NCBI GenBank assembly: GCA_900762325.1
Contig: CAAFGG010000044.1
Coordinates: forward strand, 1 to 41,999
Direction: 5' to 3'
Source of the DNA: an uncultured Collinsella sp.
GTDB lineage: Bacteria; Actinomycetota; Coriobacteriia; Coriobacteriales; Coriobacteriaceae
DNA: 41,999 bases
Shown here in pieces: positions 1 through 7,574 of the stretch (the stretch's first letter is position 1; every line of letters begins with the position of its first letter). The position numbers and the translations under genes are program-made. Under the pieces are notes generated by a model. That model was not told where the DNA came from. It did no database searches and saw only the letters and a list, made by a program, of their open reading frames with translations.

Positions 1-81
1 CATTGGAACACGAGGCGAAGGCAGGTTAAACTGAAGGGGCTGACCCCGGAGGAGTTCCGGAACCAGCCCCTTGCGGCGTAG
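1..81 (+). CDS. IS3-family transposase OrfB, C-terminal fragment
   Basis: An open frame enters from the left edge and stops at TAG 79-81. The last residues read VKLKGLTPEEFRNQPLAA, matching the characteristic LKGL(T/S)P-E(F/Y)R tail of the DDE integrase subunit of IS3-family transposases. The catalytic DDE residues would lie upstream, outside the window. Whether the full gene is intact cannot be told. The frame and the following terminal inverted repeat support each other. Confidence 0.8.
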   Translation, partial: HWNTRRRQVKLKGLTPEEFRNQPLAA

Positions 82-119
82 TTCTTATTTAAGCCGTCCA
101 AGTTTTGGGGTGCAGTTCA
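1..119 (+). mobile_element. Right end of an IS3-family (IS150-type) insertion sequence, cut by the window edge
   Basis: The first 119 bases hold the tail of a transposase gene (stop at 79-81) followed by a terminal inverted repeat at about 91-119. Read on the minus strand from 119, the end begins TGAACTGCACCCC and continues into AAAACTTGGAC, the typical form of IS150-group ends, with the terminal TG/CA dinucleotide. The left end lies outside the window, so completeness and target duplication cannot be judged. Just beyond 119 the sequence rejoins a repeat (AAGGAACGTCCCC) also present at 35533 and 37045, which suggests the IS inserted into a copy of that repeat. Confidence 0.8.
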
Positions 120-177
120 CACAAAAGGAACGTCCCCAAGTGCCACCTTTAAACAAGAACGTCCCCAACGACTACAT

Positions 178-340
178 CGATGTTTTGGAAACGACAGCGA
201 GCGGGTCGCATTTGAGACAAGGTGACGTGAAACGAAAGGGCGCTGACCTTCTGGTCGCGCCCTTGAAGTTGAACGTCAGATTGTCCAAATGCGGCCCGCG
301 CAGCGTCGAGCCGTTACGCGGTTTGGTAAAACCGCGTAAC
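178..340. repeat. 163-bp structured repeat, copy 1, abutting the aroF stop codon
   Basis: The segment is 160/163 identical by eye to 37088-37250, and its last 40 bases recur at 39311-39350. It contains nested inverted repeats: outer arms GCGGGYCGCATTTG (about 202-215) and CAAATGCGGCCCGC, inner arms AAGGGCGC and GCGCCCTT with GACC/GGTC inside, and finally a perfect 12-bp stem GTTACGCGGTTT/AAACCGCGTAAC at 313-340. The last base is the first base of the aroF stop codon on the opposite strand. On the minus strand the internal hairpin is followed by TTTCGTTT, so it could end aroF transcription. The small open frames crossing it look fortuitous. Confidence 0.85.
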
Positions 341-1371
341 TAAACCCGCTCCGCGATCTCGTGGATGAGGTAGTCGGTCTTTTCCCAGCCCAAGCACGGG
401 TCGGTGATCGACTTGCCAAAGACGCCGCCATCAACCGGCTGATTGCCGTCCTCAAGGTAAGACTCGATCATAAAGCCCTTGACCAGCTTGGAGATGGACT
501 CGTTGCGGCGGCAGCTGTCGAGCACCTCCTTGCAAATGCGGTACTGCTCCAGCGGGCGCTTGCCCGAGTTGTCGTGGTTGCAGTCGATAACCGCCGCCGG
601 GTTGGCGTAGCCGGCGTGCTCGGTGTAGCGCTCGGCCAGACGCTCGAGGTGCTCGTAGTGGTAATTGGGGTAGGTGCGACCGTCGAGGCCGATGTAGCCG
701 CGCATAACGGCATGCGCGAGCGGGTTGCCGTCGCACTCGACTTCCCAGTTACGGAAGATAAAGCTCTGATGCGCCTGGGCGGCGTAGATGGAGTTGAGCA
801 TGACGGTGGTAGAACCGGCAGTGGGGTTCTTCATGCCCACCGGCACCGAAATGCCGCTCGACACCAAGCGATGCTCCTGGTTCTCGACCGAACGCGCGCC
901 CACGGCGACGTAGCTCAACAGGTCGACGAGGTACTGGTAGTTGGACGGGTAGAGCATCTCGTCGGCAGTGAAGAAGCCAGTCTCCTCGATGACGCGCAGG
1001 TGCATGTGGCGAATGGCCTTAACGCCTTCGAGCAGATCGTCGGGCGCCTCGGGATCGGGGTTGTGCAGCAGGCCCTTGTAACCGGTGCCCTTGGTGCGAG
1101 GCTTGTTGGTGTAGACGCGCGGGATGATGATGAGCTTGTCCTTGACCTCCTCGGCGGTCTTGGCCAGTCGGTTCATGTACTCGAGGACCGAATCCTCGCG
1201 GTCGGCAGAGCACGGGCCGATGATGAGCACCTTGCGCGCGTCCTCGCCGGTAAAGACCTTGGCGACCTCGGCGTCGAATGCCTGCTTTTTGGCGGTAAGC
1301 TCGGCGGAAAGCGGCATTTCCTCGCGGATCTCCATGGGGATCGGCAGCCTGCGTTTGAAATCCATGGCCAT
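340..1371 (-). CDS. aroF: 3-deoxy-7-phosphoheptulonate (DAHP) synthase, class I
   Basis: It catalyses phosphoenolpyruvate plus erythrose-4-phosphate to DAHP, the first step of the shikimate pathway, in the cytosol. The 343-residue product shows the family motifs: IGPCSA near the N-terminus, PRVYTNKPRTKGTGYKG, GARSVENQEHR, VGMKNPTAG and the metal-site region DCNHDNS. Length matches AroF/AroG/AroH enzymes (about 350). ATG at 1371 is chosen because TTGAGGAGG lies 5 bases upstream; the open frame itself runs to 1452. The symbol is generic, as the feedback-inhibiting amino acid cannot be read from sequence. It is divergent from the acetyltransferase gene, with a 19-bp inverted repeat between them. 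The gene ends directly in the 163-bp repeat. Confidence 0.95.
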   Translation of the reverse strand: MAMDFKRRLPIPMEIREEMPLSAELTAKKQAFDAEVAKVFTGEDARKVLIIGPCSADREDSVLEYMNRLAKTAEEVKDKLIIIPRVYTNKPRTKGTGYKGLLHNPDPEAPDDLLEGVKAIRHMHLRVIEETGFFTADEMLYPSNYQYLVDLLSYVAVGARSVENQEHRLVSSGISVPVGMKNPTAGSTTVMLNSIYAAQAHQSFIFRNWEVECDGNPLAHAVMRGYIGLDGRTYPNYHYEHLERLAERYTEHAGYANPAAVIDCNHDNSGKRPLEQYRICKEVLDSCRRNESISKLVKGFMIESYLEDGNQPVDGGVFGKSITDPCLGWEKTDYLIHEIAERV

Positions 1372-1500
1372 AGGGGCCTCCTCAATCAATTGATGGCAAC
1401 GAGAACATTGTCGAATGCTCGGCATTATCCGCTGTCGCACGCTAAAGTGCAAGCACGGCCAGCCAAAAAGGGAATGGATAACGCGAGGGCCCGCTTACCA

Positions 1501-1566
1501 CGAGAGTGGATAATCTCCCGTTTTTGACCTATGTTCGCGCTAAAAGTGGGAGATTATCCACTCTCG
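1501..1566. promoter_or_regulatory. Perfect 19-bp inverted repeat between divergent genes
   Basis: CGAGAGTGGATAATCTCCC at 1501-1519 is repeated in exact inverse complement at 1548-1566, with a 28-base spacer containing TTTTTGACCTATG. It lies in the 341-bp gap between aroF (minus) and the GNAT gene (plus); nothing else was recognised in that gap. It could be a bipartite operator, a long RNA hairpin in the aroF leader, or one copy of a mobile palindrome. No T-tract follows on the plus strand, so an ordinary terminator is less likely. Confidence 0.7.
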
Positions 1567-1712
1567 TCGAGCAAGCGTCCGAAAATCCTCGCTCGTGGCC
1601 CCTTTTCCTCCGTCCCCGAGAGATCGAAGCTCGTCTACCGAATGGTTGATGCGGCAGCGGTGCGCCCATGTCACACTCAGAGGTGGCCTGACCCACCTTG
1701 GAAGGAGCCTCC

Positions 1713-2363
1713 ATGAGCCTTGACAACGTAACCCTGCGCGCCGCCACGCTCGACGACCTGGCTGGCATCGCCGCCATCTACAACCAGCTGTGGTGCAACA
1801 CGCTGCGCAACCGCGGCGACGTCGAAGCTGCCGATTTCTGCGCGCGCTTCAACATTGCCATGCAGCTGCAGCGCTCCCCCATCGCGCTCGTCGCCGAGGC
1901 AGAGGGCCGCATTATCGCCGCCTGCTGCATCGGTATCTTCGAGGACGGCAAGCCGCGTACCAACCCCACGTGGGTACCCTGCTACGACGAGATGTTCGCC
2001 CAGGCAACCGAGATGGCAAAGACCGCCGATGCCAAACTCGAGGGCTCGCTCTTTGGCGACAGTCGCGAAAAGGCCACGGCCGATCGCTTTGCCGCCACGG
2101 GCGACGAGTATGCCCAGGGCCAGCTCAACCTGATCATCATTGTGCCCGAGTGGCAGGGCAAGGGACTCGGCTGCGAGCTCATCGACCTTGCGCGCGCCGA
2201 ACTCGCCAAAGCCGGGTGCACCAAGTTCTTCCTGATGAGCGACTGCAACTCTGACTGGCAGTTCTACGAGCACCTCAACATGAAACGCATCCTGGAGGAT
2301 CACAGCCAAGACACCGGCGACGGCTTTATCGTCTACATGTACGGAGGCGACACGCAGGATTAG
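1713..2363 (+). CDS. GNAT-family N-acetyltransferase
   Basis: A 216-residue protein with the GNAT fold: the N-terminal strand/helix VTLRAATLDDLAGIAAIY and, around residues 140-160, the acetyl-CoA-binding motif A (IIIVPEWQGKGLGCELI, an R/Q-x-x-G-x-G/A variant). The C-terminal LMSDCNSDWQFYEHLNM resembles the late GNAT segment Y-x-x-x-GF. ATG 1713 is preferred because GGAAGGAG stands 5 bases upstream; a TTG in frame at 1698 is possible. Substrate is unknown. The middle segment (about 75-120) is longer than in minimal GNATs. Confidence 0.85.
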   Translation: MSLDNVTLRAATLDDLAGIAAIYNQLWCNTLRNRGDVEAADFCARFNIAMQLQRSPIALVAEAEGRIIAACCIGIFEDGKPRTNPTWVPCYDEMFAQATEMAKTADAKLEGSLFGDSREKATADRFAATGDEYAQGQLNLIIIVPEWQGKGLGCELIDLARAELAKAGCTKFFLMSDCNSDWQFYEHLNMKRILEDHSQDTGDGFIVYMYGGDTQD

Positions 2364-2531
2364 CCTGAGTGCCGCCTCATGGGCTTTCTCCAAAACAGCC
2401 CAAACCAATCAGCCGCGCCAAAAGGGACATGCCAAAAAGGGACAGGTTTTTTTGGCAGGTTTTATCTGGGCAAACGCCAACCGCCGTGAGGAGAGCTGCT
2501 TGCCCTTGCGGCGGCCTTCTCGCCGAAAAAC

Positions 2532-2652
2532 CAAGTGAGTAGACCTTTTGCAGGAGGCCGAGCACACTCCAAAACGCCACAGCTCTGACCTGCGGTTTTA
2601 TTTAGCGTTTGTCGCGGTGTGCTCGACAGATCCAAAAAAGCCTACTCACTTG
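2532..2652. repeat. 121-bp MITE-like element, copy 1
   Basis: The ends are inverted repeats: CAAGTGAGTAGACCTTTT at the left and AAAAGCCTACTCACTTG at the right, with a second inner pair CCGAGCACAC/GTGTGCTCG. A second copy of exactly the same length lies at 21084-21204. No transposase is encoded inside, so the element would be non-autonomous if mobile. Confidence 0.75.
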
Positions 2653-2680
2653 CATCTGAGGCGCACCGGATCGGCAAAAA

Positions 2681-2716
2681 ACCGCCGCGAAAGGGGTCCG
2701 ATCCTCTTCGCGGCAG
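2681..2716. terminator. Terminator hairpin after the first DUF4143 ATPase gene
   Basis: On the minus strand CTGCCGCGAAGAGG and CCCCTTTCGCGGCGG form an imperfect GC-rich stem followed by TTTTTTG. It lies 21 bases past the ATPase stop codon. A related, perfectly paired hairpin lies at 21233-21269. Confidence 0.7.
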
Positions 2717-2736
2717 TTGTTAATACGCCGAACTTG

Positions 2737-3906
2737 TTATCGCAAAAGCCAATCACGCGCCGAGACCACGCTACAGTCTTTCGACTCATACGTTGAATCC
2801 ACGCGGGCCACAACATAGCGCGCATCTTTTGCAATGTCGATCTCATCGCATACAGCCTGTAAATGGCGGGCGTACTTATCGTGATACGTTCTGGATGATT
2901 TTATTTCGATAGCCTTGGGACTCCCTGAGTTTGTGCAGTCGAGCAAATCGATTTCTCGCTTGCCGTCGTCCCTATAGAAATACAACTCGGGATTCTCGCC
3001 CACGTTGAGATGGCTCTTCGCCGTTTCGGAAACGATGAGGTTTTCGAAAACTGCCCCCAGATAAGAGCTCTCCAAAAGTTGCTCCAGTGATCCAATTTTG
3101 AGCAAGTAGCAGAGCAGCCCCGTGTCGTAAAAATAAAGCTTGGGCGTTTTAGTCAAACGTTTCCTGGCATTTGCATAATAGGGCTGCAGTGAAAACGTCA
3201 GGTAGCTCTGCTCCAGGATAGACAACCAGCTTTTAATGGTCGATACGTTCACACCCGTATCTCGAGAAAGCGAAGATATATTAATGAGAGCACCGGCGCT
3301 CTGGGCAATTATGGACAGAAACTTATGAAACTCCGCTTTATTGCGCACGTCAAGCAAGCCCACAACATCGCGCTCAACATAGGTATCAATATAGCTGGGG
3401 AAATAAACCGAGGACGGCATTCCGGCGGAACGCAGGCGAGGGTATCCCCCTTCGAGCGCAAACAAATCCACTTCCAACTGCCCCTGCTGGCCCCTCTCCG
3501 CTTCTCGAAACGAAAATGGCAGCAATTTTAAGATCCCGACTCGCCCGGCAAGAGACTGGCCGATGCTTTTCATCATCAAAAAGTTTTGCGATCCCGTAAG
3601 GATGTATTGACCGGCGTCTCCCCGCTCATCCGAAACAACCTGAATCATCGAGAACAAATCCGGGGCGTATTGCGCCTCGTCGATGATGAGTCCGCCCTTT
3701 CGGTTGCGGATAAAACTCACCGGATCCTCCAAGGCCGCGCGCCTCGTTTGGGGGTCCTCAAGCGTAACATAGGAATAGTCGGGAAAGGCATGCCGAACCA
3801 GCGTAGACTTACCGCTCTGCCTAGGCCCCGTCAACGACACAACAGGAAACCAACCCGCCATGCGAATGAGCAACTCATGCAAATCCCTGTTAATGTACTC
3901 GGCCAT
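2737..3906 (-). CDS. AAA-type ATPase with C-terminal DUF4143/PD-(D/E)XK-like domain (A)
   Basis: A 389-residue protein. Walker A is GPRQSGKST (27-35) and Walker B GLIIDEAQ (72-79); a sensor-like ILTGSQNFL follows near 102-110. Residues about 205-235 look like a winged helix (ISSLSRDTGVNVSTIKSWL). The C-terminal part carries REIDLL (about 317-322) and AIEIKSS (about 332-338), the E-x-D...E-x-K spacing of PD-(D/E)XK nuclease-fold domains found in DUF4143 proteins. Family members are widespread; cellular role is unclear. ATG 3906 has GGGGCG upstream; the frame extends to 3981 through the tandem repeats, an unlikely start. Base composition is more A+T-rich than its neighbours. A paralogous architecture lies at 35693. 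Confidence 0.85.
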   Translation of the reverse strand: MAEYINRDLHELLIRMAGWFPVVSLTGPRQSGKSTLVRHAFPDYSYVTLEDPQTRRAALEDPVSFIRNRKGGLIIDEAQYAPDLFSMIQVVSDERGDAGQYILTGSQNFLMMKSIGQSLAGRVGILKLLPFSFREAERGQQGQLEVDLFALEGGYPRLRSAGMPSSVYFPSYIDTYVERDVVGLLDVRNKAEFHKFLSIIAQSAGALINISSLSRDTGVNVSTIKSWLSILEQSYLTFSLQPYYANARKRLTKTPKLYFYDTGLLCYLLKIGSLEQLLESSYLGAVFENLIVSETAKSHLNVGENPELYFYRDDGKREIDLLDCTNSGSPKAIEIKSSRTYHDKYARHLQAVCDEIDIAKDARYVVARVDSTYESKDCSVVSARDWLLR

Positions 3907-3925
3907 ATCAACGCCCCTTATAACG

Positions 3926-4017
3926 CTGTTACCATAATCGTATAGTATCATTTGCCATAATCTTGCAGTAGCGTTTTCCATAATCTTGTAGTAGTGTTTT
4001 CCACAATCTTTTAGTAG
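3926..4017 (-). repeat. Four tandem 23-bp repeats upstream of ATPase A
   Basis: Read on the minus strand, four head-to-tail units of exactly 23 bp end 19 bases before the ATPase start. Units lie at 3995-4017, 3972-3994, 3949-3971 and 3926-3948. The core is GATTATGGAAAAC, best kept in the second unit and decaying to GATTATGGTAAC next to the gene. The last unit contains ATACTATAC, a possible -10 region. The 23-bp period is close to two helical turns, which suits side-by-side protein binding on one face of DNA. An autoregulatory operator is an inference. Confidence 0.85.
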
Positions 4018-4071
4018 CCCAGTTCAAAAACGTTATTTATAGAGCCGAAATCTCAGACCCTAAATAACAAT

Positions 4072-4108
4072 AGCCACCACAATGGGAACTGTCCCCATTG
4101 TGGTGGCT
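4072..4108. terminator. Terminator-like hairpin after the MATE gene
   Basis: AGCCACCACAATGGG (4072-4086) pairs perfectly with CCCATTGTGGTGGCT (4094-4108). On the minus strand the stem lies about 50 bases after the MATE stop and is followed by ATTGTTATTT. A second short inverted repeat GTTATTTA/TAAATAAC lies at 4032-4068. Confidence 0.75.
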
Positions 4109-4157
4109 TGCAGGCGAGTTGACTTATTCGACTATCGCGGGCCGGCCGTGTCCGAGT

Positions 4158-5534
4158 CTAGAGCGTGGCAAGTCGCTTGGATTCGCGGACGGCGAGGGCG
4201 ATGGAGATAAGACCAGTGATGGCGTCAGCCGCCACCAAGGCAAACCAGACACCCTGAACGCCCATCATGTTGCCAAGCAGGTACATAAGCGGCACGGAGC
4301 AGATCACGTAGCGGAGCAGACCGGTGAACGTGGCGATACCCACCTTCTCAACCGCCTGGAAGTACATCGACATGGTCATGGCAAGATAGCCCAGGGCCAC
4401 GGCCAGGATAACGATGCGCGTGGCGTTGGCGGCAACCTCGACGAGCGCCGGGTCGCTACCAGCAAAAAAGGCGCAGACCGGCGTTGCGGCCACCCATAGC
4501 ACAGCAGACACCGCAGCAAGCGTCACGACCTGGTACTTAAGCGTGCAGGAGAGCGTTTCCTTGAGGCGCGCCCACGCCTTGGCGCCGGCGTTGAAGGCGG
4601 CAATGGGCTGCAGGCCGTACGAGAAGCACTGGGCGACCATCATGGTAATGTAGAGGATGTAGCCGTTGATCACACCAAAGGCCGCGATGTAGAGCGAACC
4701 CATGTCGCCGCCGAGCTGGCCAAGCAACGAGTTGGCAACGGTGTTGAAGATGAACGTGGCAGCTTGCACCAAAAAGAACGGGAAACCAATCTTGATGATC
4801 TGGCCGCAGATGGCCATGTCGAGTTTGAGGTCGGCGGCGCTGATCTGGAGCTGCGACTTCTTACCGCCGATGAACCAGAAGATACCGATGGCCCAGATAC
4901 CGATGGAAAGACCGTAGTACACGCCAGCTCCCATAACGCCAAGCTTGAGCACAAACGTGGAAAGCGCAAGCCAGCAGATAGCGACGATGGCAGACACGGT
5001 CATGAGGTTGGCCTGGATCTGAACCTTCTCGTCCACACGCATGACGGCGGTGACCATCTGACCAATGACCGTGAGCGGCAGCAGCACGGAGAAGGTGCGC
5101 ACGCCGGCAACGGTATCGGCCATGATGTCGGGCGTGGCGCCGAAGAATGCGCAGATGGGCTCGGTAAACACAGCCATCACCACAGCAAGCAGCACACTCA
5201 CAATCGTGGTAAGCCAAAAACCCTGGCTAAACGCCTTGCTGGCGCCCTTAATGTCGCCGGCACCCAAAAGGTTGCCCACCACGGCGGGCACGCCGGTGCC
5301 AAACAGGTTGCCAAAGGCCAGGTTAATGTACTCGACCGACATGATGATCGAAACACAGGCCAGGCCGTGTGCACCCAGGCCCCAACCCATCACGAGGCCC
5401 TCAAGGACCACCATGATAATCTGGGCGAGCATACCCTGGCCGGTGATGATGGTGTACTTGCGCACCAGGCCGGGAATCGGCTGCGAGGCAAGCTCACGCT
5501 CCTCCTCAACAGCGGCGGTCGTTTCTTCTGCCAT
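4158..5534 (-). CDS. MATE-family multidrug/metabolite efflux transporter
   Basis: A 458-residue polytopic membrane protein with about 12 predicted membrane spans in two similar halves, typical of MATE (Na+ or H+ coupled) exporters. Recognisable features are the N-terminal GQGMLAQIIMVVLEGL and the first-half segment NLFGTGVPAVVGNLLGAGD, equivalent to the MATE G-x-x-x-A-x-x-x-G-Q/GAGD region, and the later MMVAQCFSYGLQPIAAFNAGA in the second half. ATG 5534 has AGGGGAG upstream. It lies 96 bases after the amidohydrolase gene on the same strand, so co-transcription is likely. Substrate is unknown; nothing ties it to the hydrolase product beyond position. Confidence 0.9.
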   Translation of the reverse strand: MAEETTAAVEEERELASQPIPGLVRKYTIITGQGMLAQIIMVVLEGLVMGWGLGAHGLACVSIIMSVEYINLAFGNLFGTGVPAVVGNLLGAGDIKGASKAFSQGFWLTTIVSVLLAVVMAVFTEPICAFFGATPDIMADTVAGVRTFSVLLPLTVIGQMVTAVMRVDEKVQIQANLMTVSAIVAICWLALSTFVLKLGVMGAGVYYGLSIGIWAIGIFWFIGGKKSQLQISAADLKLDMAICGQIIKIGFPFFLVQAATFIFNTVANSLLGQLGGDMGSLYIAAFGVINGYILYITMMVAQCFSYGLQPIAAFNAGAKAWARLKETLSCTLKYQVVTLAAVSAVLWVAATPVCAFFAGSDPALVEVAANATRIVILAVALGYLAMTMSMYFQAVEKVGIATFTGLLRYVICSVPLMYLLGNMMGVQGVWFALVAADAITGLISIALAVRESKRLATL

Positions 5535-5630
5535 TGTTCTCCCCTTTCCATGAGAGATTGATGAATGGATGCATGAATGGATGGGCGGCACGCACAGGCT
5601 GCGGCACCGCCTAGCGATGCAGCAGCCCCG

Positions 5631-7259
5631 CTAGGCCTCGTAGACCACCTTGCCGGCAATCATCGTGAGAGACGCCGTGGCCTCGAGGACCTCAGCCGGT
5701 TCGCAGTCAAAGAGGTTACGGTCGAGCACACAGATATCAGCCTGTTTGCCGCATGCGAGCGTACCGATGCGATCCTCGGCATGCATGGCGTAGGCGCTGC
5801 CGTAGGTGTAGGCGCGCAGGGCCTCGGCCATGGTGATGCGCTCCTGCGGGAACCACCCTTCTGGGTTGGAGCCGTCCTCGAGCATGCGGAAGACCGCGCC
5901 GTACACCTCCTCCATGGGCTCCAAGCCCACAACGGGGAAGTCACTGCCCAGGTGCACCACGGCACCGCTGGCAAGCAGGCTATGCAGGGGCCACGAAAGC
6001 GCAGCACGCTCGGGGCCCACGGCATCGTCCTTGGCAAGGTCAGCCATATCGAGCAGCATGTGCCACGGCTGCATACCAGGGCATATACCCAGCTCGGCAT
6101 AGCGTGGCAGATCCTCGGGCTGAACCGTCTCGTTGTGCTCCATGGAGTGGCGGCAACCCCGCTTACCATGCAAGCGCTCGCCCTCCTCAAAGCAATCAAG
6201 CACAAAACGCACCGAGCGATCGCCGATCGTATGGACGCGCGTGTCAACGCCCCATTCCTGCGCCCTGACAATGGCGGCACGGATGCGCTCTGGATCCTCC
6301 GCGGGCTCACCGCAGGTATCGGGCGCGTTGGAATAGGGTTCAAGCATCCAAGCGGTGTGGTCGGAGCACACGCCATCAAGAAACTGCTTAAAGCCGTGCC
6401 ACTCGACCTGCGTACCCGAGAAGGCGTATTTCTCCTTGATCTGCTCGAGCGTTAAGGACTCGTTTTCGAACAGATCGGTGTACAGGAACACGCGCAGTGG
6501 CAAGTCGCCCTTGGCATTAAGACCTGCCAACACCGCATACGGGTTTTCCATGCTCACAAACGTAGGATTGACCATGCCGACCGTAGTGATTCCCAGGGCA
6601 TTGGCGCGCCGGGCGGTTTTTGCAAACGACGCGTCAACAACCTCGGGCGCTGGGTCGTAGACCTCGTCCATAAAGAAGACGCCGGCGTTGTTGGAAAACA
6701 CGCCCGTCAGATTGCCCTCGGCATCCTTAAGGATCTTGCCGCCTGCGGGATCGGGCGTCTGCGAAGTTACTCCCACCTTGTTGATGGCGCAGGTATTGGC
6801 ACTAAAGGTATGCAGGTCAACCTGCTGCAGAAAGACCGGGCGGTCCGAGATGTACTCATCGATCATCGCGGCTGTGGGCATCTCGGGGACATCCCACTGG
6901 AACTGGATAATCTGGCAGCCCAGAATCCACTCGTTATCGGGATGGTCGGCCGCAAACGCCACGACACGTTCCATCGCCATCTCAAAACTGGTGCAGTCGA
7001 TGAGGTTGACGGCAAAATCGGGGTCGGTCATAAACGCGCCCTGGGCAAAATGCGTGTGCGAGTCGATCAGGCCGGGCATGACGAGCTGGTCGCCAAAGTC
7101 GCGCACCTCGGTATCGGGACCGATAAACGGTGCCAGGTGAGCATCGTCACCGCAGGCAACAATCTTATCACCGCGCACGGCAACGCCGCCCTTAAACGGC
7201 TCGAGCCCATCGCCGGTAAAGACGGCGTTGCTCTTGATAACTACATCAGCCTTGTCCAT
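5631..7259 (-). CDS. Amidohydrolase family protein (YtcJ-like metal-dependent hydrolase)
   Basis: A 542-residue protein of the amidohydrolase superfamily. The N-terminal beta-sandwich segment leads to GLIDSHTHF with the first metal-binding H-x-H pair. Further metal-site segments are DTRVHTIGDRSV, CRHSMEHNE and the late HLGSDFPV aspartate, in the order expected for YtcJ-like enzymes. The C-terminal part ends with QADICVLDRNLFDCEP, typical of this group. Substrate is not predictable; relatives are annotated as N-acyl amino acid or imidazolone-type hydrolases. ATG 7259 is supported by TGAGGAGG with a 6-base gap. The gene lies downstream of a LuxR gene on the same strand, 315 bp away, and upstream of the MATE gene. 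A small hairpin GCCTAGCG/CGCTAGGC (5609-5636) overlaps its stop codon. Confidence 0.9.
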   Translation of the reverse strand: MDKADVVIKSNAVFTGDGLEPFKGGVAVRGDKIVACGDDAHLAPFIGPDTEVRDFGDQLVMPGLIDSHTHFAQGAFMTDPDFAVNLIDCTSFEMAMERVVAFAADHPDNEWILGCQIIQFQWDVPEMPTAAMIDEYISDRPVFLQQVDLHTFSANTCAINKVGVTSQTPDPAGGKILKDAEGNLTGVFSNNAGVFFMDEVYDPAPEVVDASFAKTARRANALGITTVGMVNPTFVSMENPYAVLAGLNAKGDLPLRVFLYTDLFENESLTLEQIKEKYAFSGTQVEWHGFKQFLDGVCSDHTAWMLEPYSNAPDTCGEPAEDPERIRAAIVRAQEWGVDTRVHTIGDRSVRFVLDCFEEGERLHGKRGCRHSMEHNETVQPEDLPRYAELGICPGMQPWHMLLDMADLAKDDAVGPERAALSWPLHSLLASGAVVHLGSDFPVVGLEPMEEVYGAVFRMLEDGSNPEGWFPQERITMAEALRAYTYGSAYAMHAEDRIGTLACGKQADICVLDRNLFDCEPAEVLEATASLTMIAGKVVYEA

Positions 7260-7462
7260 GTGAGCCTCCTCAGGCATCTTTGGTTGCAACGCGGACGCAC
7301 CGCCCGCGTGGGCACTCGGTTGGGAGCGTAGCGCTCCCGCATCGGCGCGTGCCTACAAGCCGTGCTCGGACGTCTGTCCCACGTCCGCGGCTTCGCGCTA
7401 CACCCATTGATACACAGGGGCAAATCCGTGCCAAGGCCAGGGATCGCAAACGGTCAGTTTAA

Positions 7463-7485
7463 GCAGGTTTACACGCTTTACCTGC
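7463..7485. promoter_or_regulatory. Dyad symmetry upstream of the amidohydrolase gene
   Basis: GCAGGTTTAC and GCTTTACCTGC form an imperfect palindrome with outer arms GCAGGT/ACCTGC. It sits in the 315-bp gap 7260-7574 between the luxR stop and the amidohydrolase start, about 200 bases before the latter. It resembles the dyads bound by LuxR-type HTH proteins only in size and shape. Nothing else was recognised in the gap apart from GC-rich sequence. Confidence 0.4.
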
Positions 7486-7574
7486 AGGTTTATTGTCTGA
7501 GATTATTACCGCGTCATTACGCCCAACGGCGTGCCCGCCCACACGGCAAGACCCGCATGCAAGGAAGAATAGGA

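Larger units (their letters stand above)
2424..2720. repeat. About 295-bp composite intergenic repeat, copy 1
   Basis: Most of the 373-bp gap 2364-2736 is a repeat shared with 20978-21275 and, in part, with 16395-16491. Modules in order: AAAAAGGGACAGG with TTTTGGCAGG hairpin arms, a GC-rich hairpin (CCGCCG...CGGCGG), a 121-bp TIR element (2532-2652), and a terminator hairpin at 2681-2716. The first module is partly duplicated here (GCCAAAAAGGGACA occurs twice). No protein is supported. Confidence 0.8.

Noticed and set aside
71..343. A 90-codon frame with a near copy at 37023-37280, sharing about 45 residues
   Set aside because: The shared residues are just the translation of the 163-bp structured repeat; the frames lack ribosome-binding sites and the repeat is palindromic, so coding is not supported.
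361..1527. A long open frame of about 390 codons antisense to aroF
   Set aside because: It mirrors the conserved DAHP synthase frame; such antisense frames are common in high-GC coding DNA. Similar frames opposite agmatine deiminase (10858-12153), the BceB-like permease (21336-22871) and galT (34267-35520) were dropped for the same reason.
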